Assembly: GCA_003531155.1 (NCBI GenBank)
Contig: DQHR01000123.1
Span: 1-5,155, forward strand
Source: Bacteroidales bacterium
GTDB lineage: Bacteria; Bacteroidota; Bacteroidia; Bacteroidales; Tenuifilaceae
Direction: 5' to 3'
Length of the DNA: 5,155 nt
Every line of letters starts with the position of its first letter. Positions within the stretch are counted from its first letter, which is position 1. This document shows positions 1 through 5,155 of this stretch, in pieces. Below the pieces are notes generated by a model that was not told the DNA's origin, did no database searches, and saw only the letters and a list, made by a program, of their open reading frames with translations. The position numbers and the translations under genes are program-made.

Positions 1-71
1 GAACGGTAAGCCTTTGCCGATTTATCGCCATACAACTTCGATAGGCATAAATCGGCAAAGGCTTACCGTTC
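1..71. repeat. Terminal inverted repeat (25-bp perfect arms, 21-nt loop), probable fold-back artefact
   Basis: Bases 1-25 are the exact reverse complement of bases 47-71, with 26-46 as the loop. The right arm reads in frame into ftsI (residues ..HKSAKAYRSEL..), which fits the pedestal region of this protein family. The left arm in the same frame contains TAA at 7-9. The structure therefore looks like an inverted copy of real ftsI sequence joined at a contig end by a fold-back read, chimeric amplification or an assembler error, not a genomic hairpin. It has no T-run and so is not a convincing terminator. The alternative, a real inversion or duplication breaking ftsI, cannot be excluded from one window. 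Confidence 0.85.
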
Positions 72-78
72 CGAACTG

Positions 79-1839
79 GTGAATGCTCGTAAATCGGGTC
101 GTAACCGCAGGTATTATCCCATTGGCAATAGAGAAATCAACTATGTTGAGCTACAAAAGGTGAAGAAATTCCCACTATTCCGCATGGGAATGAATAAGGG
201 TGGATTTATACCTGTTCAGGTTAACCGTAGAATCTTACCTCACCAAAGCCTTGCTCAGCGTACCATTGGTACGGTAAACGATGGTGGTGTTGCGGTTGGT
301 ATTGAGGGTGCATTCAACTATGCCCTAAAAGGCAAGGCGGGAATCAGCCTGTTACAGCGCGTTCCTGGCAATGTTTGGATCGATGTAAACAGTCCTAATC
401 AGGTTGACCCCGAGGATGGATTGGATGTGGTTACAACTATCGATGTTGATTTGCAGGATTTGGCCGAGAATGCATTGCATAAACAGCTCGAGAAACATGG
501 TGCTGGTTGGGGAACAGTAATTCTAATGGAGGTAAAAACTGGCGAAATTAAGGCTATTGCAAACCTTAAACGCGATGAGGATGGTGTTTACTCCGAGGCT
601 TTTAACTATGCCATTGGCGAGAGTGCCGAGCCAGGCTCAACCTTTAAAACCGCTGCTCTTATTGCTTTACTCGAAGATGGCTACGTTAAGCTCGATGATA
701 TTGTAAATACAGGAAAAGGAAAACTAAAAATCTTTAACCATACCCTAACCGATTCGCACGAGGAGGGATACGGTAAAATCTCGGTACGTAAAGTATTTGA
801 GCTATCGTCGAACGTTGGTGTGGCTACGCTTATGATGAAATACTATAGAGGTAAGGAGAAAGATTTTATCGATAGGCTTTACAAGATGAAGCTAAATCAG
901 CCTTTAAACCTTGAAATTGACGGAGAGGTTGCACCATATATTAAATATCCGGGCGATAAGTTCTGGTCGGGCCTTTCGCTTCCACAGATGAGCATTGGGT
1001 ACGAGGTAAAGTTAACACCTCTTCAGATGCTCGCTTTTTACAATGCCATAGCCAACGATGGAATCATGGTTAAACCGCATCTTATAAAGGCGCTGGTTAA
1101 TCATGGTGAAACAATTCAAACATTTGGAGCAGAAGTTCTCTGCTCATCAATTTGCTCAAGTTCCACTCTCAATAAGGTTCGAGATGTGCTTGAGGGAGTG
1201 GTAAAGGATGGAACGGCAAGTAACCTGAATAACACTCGATATAAAATTGCAGGAAAAACTGGAACGGCTCAGGTTGCAAAGGGTAAAAGAGGTTACAAGA
1301 GCGGTGGTGTAAGCTATAGAGCATCGTTTGCAGGTTACTTTCCTGCCGATGATCCAAAGTACTCGTGCATTGTGGTGGTTAATTCACCATCAAAGAGCGT
1401 TTACTACGGTAACGTGGTGGCTGGGCCAATTTTTAAGGAGATATCAGATAAGGTTTATGCCACGAGTAAGGAGTGGTTCAAAACAGTTGATGACGACGCT
1501 GAATTAACCGATATGCCTACATCAAAGGCTGGTCATAAGCAGCAACTCGAGGAAGTTTTGGATGAGTTGGATATTCCAATGAAGGATAAGACCAAAAAAT
1601 CGAACTGGGTATCGGTTATCCGTACCGATGAGGATTTGGAGCTAAACGATAAAAATGTAATTAAAAACCTTGTTCCCGATGTAAAAGGGATGTGTCTGAA
1701 GGATGCGCTATTCTTGCTTGAGAATGCAGGTTTAAGAGTAAATATTAAAGGCAAAGGAGTTGTAAAAAGCCAATCGATTAACCCTGGGAGCAAGGCTAAT
1801 CGAGGACAGAGTATAACGATTGAAATGGGGTTAAGCTAA
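79..1839 (+). CDS. ftsI: Septal peptidoglycan D,D-transpeptidase FtsI (PBP3-like, PASTA-containing), 5' truncated
   Basis: Class B penicillin-binding protein that cross-links peptidoglycan at the division septum, anchored in the inner membrane with its catalytic domain in the periplasm. Numbered from the GTG at 79, residues about 30-115 are the end of the PBP dimerisation/pedestal domain (FPLFRMGMNKGGF, RTIG, GIEGAFN). The transpeptidase domain spans about 140-455 and has all three active-site motifs: STFK with nucleophile Ser187 (187-190), SSN (243-245) and KTGTAQ (393-398). A charged linker (about 462-527) leads to one C-terminal PASTA domain (about 529-586; LVPDVKGM, then NPGS). The visible 586 residues lack the cytoplasmic tail, the membrane anchor and the start of the pedestal, so about a hundred residues or more are missing compared with the roughly 700 usual in Bacteroidota. 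The frame is open back to position 10, and GTG 79 is only the first start codon left after the terminal hairpin, not a believable true start. The TAA overlaps the murE ATG. Family assignment is firm; ftsI rather than another class B PBP rests on the dcw context and the PASTA domain. Confidence 0.93.
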   Translation: MNARKSGRNRRYYPIGNREINYVELQKVKKFPLFRMGMNKGGFIPVQVNRRILPHQSLAQRTIGTVNDGGVAVGIEGAFNYALKGKAGISLLQRVPGNVWIDVNSPNQVDPEDGLDVVTTIDVDLQDLAENALHKQLEKHGAGWGTVILMEVKTGEIKAIANLKRDEDGVYSEAFNYAIGESAEPGSTFKTAALIALLEDGYVKLDDIVNTGKGKLKIFNHTLTDSHEEGYGKISVRKVFELSSNVGVATLMMKYYRGKEKDFIDRLYKMKLNQPLNLEIDGEVAPYIKYPGDKFWSGLSLPQMSIGYEVKLTPLQMLAFYNAIANDGIMVKPHLIKALVNHGETIQTFGAEVLCSSICSSSTLNKVRDVLEGVVKDGTASNLNNTRYKIAGKTGTAQVAKGKRGYKSGGVSYRASFAGYFPADDPKYSCIVVVNSPSKSVYYGNVVAGPIFKEISDKVYATSKEWFKTVDDDAELTDMPTSKAGHKQQLEEVLDELDIPMKDKTKKSNWVSVIRTDEDLELNDKNVIKNLVPDVKGMCLKDALFLLENAGLRVNIKGKGVVKSQSINPGSKANRGQSITIEMGLS

Positions 1840-1841
1840 TG
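1837..1841 (+). other. TAATG stop/start overlap joining ftsI and murE
   Basis: The final A of the ftsI TAA (1837-1839) is the first base of the murE ATG (1839-1841). No strong Shine-Dalgarno sequence precedes it; GGGG at about 1827-1830 is the only purine-rich candidate. A one-base overlap like this is typical of co-transcribed genes whose translation is coupled by reinitiation. Coupling itself is inferred, not seen. Confidence 0.7.
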
Positions 1842-3305
1842 AAGAAGTTAGAACAAATACTATCAGGCAATAATGCATTGGAGGTTAAAGGAAACCTTGA
1901 TGTGGTGGTGAATGATATTACCTTCGATTCGCGTCAGGTAAAGCAGGGTTCGTGTTTTGTTGCTGTTAGAGGAACTCAAGCTGATGGTCATGGTTATATC
2001 AATAAGGCAATTGAGTTAGGTGCTAAAGCAATCGTTTGTGAGGTGATGCCTGAGAAAGAAGCCAAAGGCGTAACCTATGTTAAAGTAAAAGATACCACCG
2101 AGATTCTTGGTTTGATGGCATCTTCGTTTTACGATAATCCATCGGAGAAGCTTAAGCTGGTTGGTATTACCGGAACAAATGGAAAGACAACAACTGTAAC
2201 GCTACTATATAGGCTATTTAATAATCTTGGTTTTAAGTCGGGATTGCTCTCAACCGTGGTTAACTTCATCGGTAACGAGGAGGTTCCCGCTACGCATACC
2301 ACTCCCGATGCTATTCAGCTTAATAAGCTGCTTGCGCAAATGGTTGATGCTGGCTGTACACATTGCTTTATGGAGGTTAGTTCTCACGCTGTGGTTCAGA
2401 ATCGTATTGCAGGGTTGAAGTTTGCTGGGGCAATCTTTTCAAACATCACTCACGATCATCTCGATTACCACAAAACATTTGAAGAGTACCTAAAGGCTAA
2501 GAAACGTTTCTTCGATGAGCTACCATCCGATGCTTTTGCGCTTGTAAATATTGATGATCGTAATGGCAGAGTGATGGTTCAGAATACTCAGGCAAGAGTG
2601 AACAGCTACTCCTTGCGGAGTATGGCCAATTACAAGTGTAAAGTAATTGAGAACCATTTCGATGGGATGCTTCTTAATATCGATTCTATTGAGGTTTGGA
2701 CTCGTTTAGTAGGAGGATTTAACGCATATAACCTATTGGCAATATACTCAGCAGCTCGGCTGCTTGGAGTTGAAAGGGACGTTGTGCTAACTGAGCTAAG
2801 CAGCATGACTCCAGTTTCGGGTCGTTTTGAGCATATGAAATCGCCCAAGGGCATCAACGTAGTGGTTGACTATGCACACACCCCCGATGCTTTACAGAAT
2901 GTAATTGATACTATAAACGAGATACGAGAGCCAGATAACAAGTTGATTTCGGTTGTTGGGGCGGGTGGTAACCGCGATAAAACCAAACGCCCAGTAATGG
3001 CTAAGGTTGCCGTTGAGGGTAGCGGAATGGTTGTGCTCACCTCGGATAACCCAAGATTTGAGGAACCAGAGGATATCCTAAAAGATATGAAGGCAGGCAT
3101 TGAACCCTCGATGATTGGCAAAGTGTTAACCATTATTGATAGGCGCGAGGCAATACGTACCGCTTACATGCTTGCCAATCCGGGCGATATAGTTTTGGTT
3201 GCGGGTAAAGGGCATGAAAACTATCAAGAGATTAAAGGTGTTAAGCACCATTTTGATGATAAAGAGGTGATTGCTGAGATAATGAGAAATGAAAATCAAT
3301 TTTAA
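1839..3305 (+). CDS. murE: UDP-N-acetylmuramoyl-L-alanyl-D-glutamate--2,6-diaminopimelate ligase MurE
   Basis: Cytoplasmic ATP-dependent Mur ligase that adds the third amino acid of the stem peptide to UDP-MurNAc-L-Ala-D-Glu. At 488 residues it is full length for the family. The N-terminal UDP-binding domain (about 1-105) carries DSR at 30-32. The central ATPase domain holds the P-loop TGTNGKTTT (111-119, Lys116), HTTPDA (153-158), the EVSSHA stretch (179-184) and SNITHDHLDYH (201-211). It also has an AKK segment in which Lys221 fits the carbamylated lysine of Mur ligases. The C-terminal domain shows YAHTPDAL (345-352), GAGGNRDKTKRP (374-385), DNPR (403-406) and GKGHE (456-460). DNPR and the GKGHE glutamate are the known signature for meso-diaminopimelate, so lysine as substrate is unlikely. 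The start is well supported by the one-base overlap with ftsI and the normal N terminus (MKKLEQIL). A 167-bp gap follows before mraY. No defects are seen. Confidence 0.97.
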   Translation: MKKLEQILSGNNALEVKGNLDVVVNDITFDSRQVKQGSCFVAVRGTQADGHGYINKAIELGAKAIVCEVMPEKEAKGVTYVKVKDTTEILGLMASSFYDNPSEKLKLVGITGTNGKTTTVTLLYRLFNNLGFKSGLLSTVVNFIGNEEVPATHTTPDAIQLNKLLAQMVDAGCTHCFMEVSSHAVVQNRIAGLKFAGAIFSNITHDHLDYHKTFEEYLKAKKRFFDELPSDAFALVNIDDRNGRVMVQNTQARVNSYSLRSMANYKCKVIENHFDGMLLNIDSIEVWTRLVGGFNAYNLLAIYSAARLLGVERDVVLTELSSMTPVSGRFEHMKSPKGINVVVDYAHTPDALQNVIDTINEIREPDNKLISVVGAGGNRDKTKRPVMAKVAVEGSGMVVLTSDNPRFEEPEDILKDMKAGIEPSMIGKVLTIIDRREAIRTAYMLANPGDIVLVAGKGHENYQEIKGVKHHFDDKEVIAEIMRNENQF

Positions 3306-3341
3306 TTATCAGTATGGAAAGACATTACAATTATTATTGAA

Positions 3342-3373
3342 TGGAATGATGGAAGAATGGAAAAATGGAAGTC
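3342..3373 (+). repeat. Short tandem array, 8-bp period with TGGAA core, four units
   Basis: TGGAA starts at 3342, 3350, 3358 and 3366, exactly 8 bp apart; the three bases after each core vary (TGA, GAA, AAA, GTC). A further TGGAA at 3315 is off this register. The array lies in the non-coding gap between murE and mraY and forms the left side of the inverted repeat described separately. Its function is unknown. Confidence 0.75.
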
Positions 3374-3402
3374 AAGCGTGATCCCATCGTTCCAATATTC
3401 CA
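3342..3402. repeat. Imperfect inverted repeat in the murE-mraY gap (19-bp arms, 23-nt loop)
   Basis: Bases 3342-3360 pair with 3384-3402: 15 of 19 positions are Watson-Crick pairs and one more is a G-U wobble, with mismatches at 3349, 3355 and 3356. On the opposite strand the right arm shows the same 8-bp spacing (TTCCA at 3390 and 3398, and a degenerate TCCCA at 3382). No U-tract follows directly, so it is a poor intrinsic terminator; the transcript could still fold here, either as a leader structure for mraY or as an mRNA-stabilising end for murE. It may also be one copy of a dispersed intergenic repeat. The rest of the 167-bp gap shows no gene, and I found no match to the Bacteroidota promoter pattern TAnnTTTG. 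Confidence 0.6.
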
Positions 3403-3472
3403 GCGCTGATTTTAAACCCAGAACAAGGGATGTAAGATTTAAAAAATGAAACCAGAATAACACTTAACAGAT

Positions 3473-4723
3473 ATGCTATACTTCTTGTTCCAATATCTCG
3501 ATATGATTGACTTTCCCGGAGCTGGGATGTTTCAGTACATCTCATTTCGTTCGGCAATGGCTTTCATTACCTCGTTAGCTTTCTCGCTACTTGTGGGCAA
3601 AAGGATAATAAGGTATCTGCAAAAAAAGCAGATTGGCGAAGAAATTCGCGACCTTGGTCTCGAAGGACAGATGCAAAAGAAAGGCACACCTACTATGGGT
3701 GGAATTATTATTTTAATTGCAACAGTCCTTCCAGTGTTGCTTTTTGCCGATCTTCTTAACATCTATATAGTTATAATGATTGTAACAACCGTGTGGTTGG
3801 GTTTTGTTGGCTTTGCCGATGATTATATCAAAGTATTTAAGAAGAATAAGGAGGGTCTTTCAGGACGATTTAAGATTCTAGGGCAGATTTCGTTGGGTTT
3901 ATTTGTTGGGCTAGCAATGTATATCAGTCCCGGTATCGTTATCCGCGAGAGAGTTGTACGACATAACCCATCAATTGGAACGGAGATAGTTGTTAGTAAA
4001 GAGAATATAGCCCGAAAACAGGTAATTCTTGGTCCAAAAGTAAAGGCAACTAAAACAACTATTCCTTTCTTTAAAAATAACGAGTTCGATTACAATTATT
4101 TAATTCCTTTTGATGGGAATCTGGGTAAGGTGCTTACTTGGCTAGTATTTATTATTGCGGTAATCCTTATCGTTACAGCAGTTTCAAATGGAGCAAACTT
4201 AACCGATGGCATGGATGGGCTTGCCACGGGGGTCTCGGCGATTATTGCTACAACCCTTGGAATATTTGCATACTTGGGTGGTAACGTAATATATGCCGAA
4301 TACTTAAATATCATGTTTATTCCAAGTACAGGTGAACTTGTTGTTTTTATGAGCGCATTTATTGGCGCAGCCGTTGGTTTCCTTTGGTATAACAGCTATC
4401 CAGCTCAGGTTTTCATGGGCGATACAGGCAGTTTAGCCATTGGAGGAATAATCGCTGTGTTCGCAATACTTATCCGTAAAGAGCTTTTAATTCCAATCCT
4501 TTGCGGTATTTTCTTCGTCGAGACTCTCTCTGTAATGATTCAGGTAAGTTATTTCAAGAGGACTAAAAAGAGATTTGGCGAAGGACGACGAGTTTTCTTG
4601 ATGGCACCATTGCATCATCATTACCAAAAAAAGGGATATCCCGAACCAAAAATCGTAACCCGATTTTGGATTGTGGCTATCCTACTTGCAGTAATAACAA
4701 TAGTTACATTAAAAATTCGCTAA
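3473..4723 (+). CDS. mraY: Phospho-N-acetylmuramoyl-pentapeptide-transferase MraY (translocase I)
   Basis: Integral inner-membrane enzyme that transfers phospho-MurNAc-pentapeptide from UDP to undecaprenyl phosphate, making lipid I. About ten hydrophobic segments are visible (near residues 22-42, 73-92, 97-115, 136-153, 219-236, 249-269, 287-306, 322-336, 339-359, 397-414), matching the MraY fold. Diagnostic motifs are GTPTMGG (71-77), the aspartate pair in FADDYIKVFKK (Asp116-Asp117), NLTDGMDGLA (242-251, Asp245 and Asp248), FMGDTGS (314-320, Asp317) and MAPLHHHYQKKG (377-388) with the triple histidine. At 416 residues it is longer than the usual 360 or so of proteobacterial MraY. The extra length is a polar stretch at about 155-215, common in Bacteroidota homologues. 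The ATG at 3473 gives the typical N terminus of this group (MLYFLFQYLD, then FPGAGMFQYISFR). No clear Shine-Dalgarno site precedes it. murD follows after 20 bp. Confidence 0.97.
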   Translation: MLYFLFQYLDMIDFPGAGMFQYISFRSAMAFITSLAFSLLVGKRIIRYLQKKQIGEEIRDLGLEGQMQKKGTPTMGGIIILIATVLPVLLFADLLNIYIVIMIVTTVWLGFVGFADDYIKVFKKNKEGLSGRFKILGQISLGLFVGLAMYISPGIVIRERVVRHNPSIGTEIVVSKENIARKQVILGPKVKATKTTIPFFKNNEFDYNYLIPFDGNLGKVLTWLVFIIAVILIVTAVSNGANLTDGMDGLATGVSAIIATTLGIFAYLGGNVIYAEYLNIMFIPSTGELVVFMSAFIGAAVGFLWYNSYPAQVFMGDTGSLAIGGIIAVFAILIRKELLIPILCGIFFVETLSVMIQVSYFKRTKKRFGEGRRVFLMAPLHHHYQKKGYPEPKIVTRFWIVAILLAVITIVTLKIR

Positions 4724-4743
4724 ACTAACAAACCAAAAAAGAG

Positions 4744-5155
4744 ATGAAGAGAATCGTAATTCTTGGGGGTGGAGAAAGCGGAGCAGGTGCAGCAGTGCTT
4801 GCTCAGAAGAAGGGATTTGAGGTGTATCTATCGGACTTTGGAGCTATTAAACCTCAATACAAGGAGCTGCTTAATAAGTATCAGATTCCTTGGGAGGAGA
4901 ACAAGCATACCGAGGAGCTAATCCTTAATGCTGATGAGATTATTAAAAGCCCGGGCATTCCCGATAAAGCCCCAATTATGCACAAAATAAGAGAGGCAGA
5001 AATTCCTATCATCTCCGAGATTGAGTTTGGTGGACGATATACCAAGGCAAAGAAGGTTTGTATTACTGGTAGTAATGGTAAAACAACCACCACATCTCTT
5101 ATCTTCCACATGATGCAAAAGGCAGGTTTGAATGTTGGTTTAGCAGGAAATATTG
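4744..5155 (+). CDS. murD: UDP-N-acetylmuramoyl-L-alanine--D-glutamate ligase MurD, 3' truncated by the window end
   Basis: Cytoplasmic Mur ligase that adds D-glutamate to UDP-MurNAc-L-Ala using ATP. The visible 137 residues (of about 440-450 usual for the family) start MKRIVILGGGESG. They contain the Rossmann-like N-terminal UDP-binding domain with a glycine-rich loop (GGGESGAGAA, 8-17), the conserved SPGIP (69-73), the EIEF segment (92-95) and the P-loop GSNGKTTTT (109-117, Lys113) that opens the ATPase domain. The frame is still open at base 5155. The short N-terminal domain with its glycine-rich loop and SPGIP favour MurD over MurC, MurE or MurF, and the position after mraY agrees. The ATG at 4744 lies 20 bp after the mraY stop behind an A-rich leader (ACCAAAAAAGAG), a usual start context in Bacteroidota. 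Co-transcription with mraY is likely. The catalytic C-terminal half cannot be judged. Confidence 0.95.
   Translation, partial: MKRIVILGGGESGAGAAVLAQKKGFEVYLSDFGAIKPQYKELLNKYQIPWEENKHTEELILNADEIIKSPGIPDKAPIMHKIREAEIPIISEIEFGGRYTKAKKVCITGSNGKTTTTSLIFHMMQKAGLNVGLAGNI

Noticed and set aside
1169..1793. Two - strand open frames (62 and 86 codons) opposite the ftsI 3' half
   Set aside because: They are antisense to the KTG region and the PASTA domain of ftsI, with no recognisable domain.
2227..2418. 63-codon + strand open frame inside murE
   Set aside because: It lies in another frame within the conserved MurE ATPase domain and shows no independent signal.
2630..3133. Two - strand open frames (75 and 87 codons) opposite the murE C-terminal domain
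   Set aside because: Antisense shadows of conserved MurE motifs, including GAGGNRDKTKRP and DNPR.
1839..3305. Possibility that MurE is a lysine-adding enzyme
   Set aside because: The DNPR motif at residues 403-406 is the established meso-diaminopimelate signature.
3342..3402. Intrinsic terminator after murE
   Set aside because: The stem is imperfect, AT-rich at several positions and not followed by a T-run; the next bases are GCGCTGATTTTAAA.
3401..3408. 8-bp palindrome CAGCGCTG in the murE-mraY gap
   Set aside because: An 8-bp palindrome is too short to call an operator without a known regulator or a second copy.
3372..3557. 61-codon open frame on the - strand covering the murE-mraY gap and the mraY start
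   Set aside because: It overlaps the conserved N terminus of mraY on the opposite strand, its product resembles no family I recognise, and much of it is the complement of the repeat tract.
4881..5118. Two overlapping - strand open frames (76 and 66 codons) near the window end
   Set aside because: Both lie opposite the well-supported murD sequence, including its P-loop, and are shadow frames.

Overview
The window is a stretch of a division and cell wall (dcw) cluster. All four genes lie on the + strand in the order ftsI (5' truncated), murE, mraY, murD (3' truncated). Several features point to Bacteroidota, probably a Bacteroidales/Marinilabiliales-type organism: the order murE-mraY-murD with no murF between murE and mraY, an FtsI with a C-terminal PASTA domain, a MraY of about 416 residues with a long internal insertion, A-rich leaders without clear Shine-Dalgarno sites, and moderate GC. 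The genus cannot be read from this sequence.

Layout: positions 1-71 form a near-perfect hairpin (25-bp arms, 21-nt loop) at the very edge of the window. It puts a stop codon into the ftsI frame and looks like a fold-back or assembly artefact at a contig end. The ftsI frame is open from position 10; the first usable start codon (GTG at 79) lies inside the protein. ftsI ends at 1839, where its TAA overlaps the murE ATG by one base (TAATG). murE runs to 3305. A 167-bp gap follows (3306-3472), the only real non-coding stretch. It holds an 8-bp-period TGGAA repeat and an imperfect inverted copy of it. mraY occupies 3473-4723, and after 20 bp murD starts at 4744 and runs off the end.

Together the genes cover three cytoplasmic or membrane steps of peptidoglycan precursor synthesis and the final septal cross-linking step. 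MurD adds D-Glu to UDP-MurNAc-L-Ala, and MurE adds the third residue (meso-diaminopimelate, judged from its DNPR motif). MraY moves the completed phospho-MurNAc-pentapeptide onto undecaprenyl phosphate, and FtsI cross-links the septal wall. All catalytic motifs expected in the visible parts are present.

I see no new biological system here. The items worth checking are the terminal hairpin, with the false ftsI start it creates, and the repeat element between murE and mraY.
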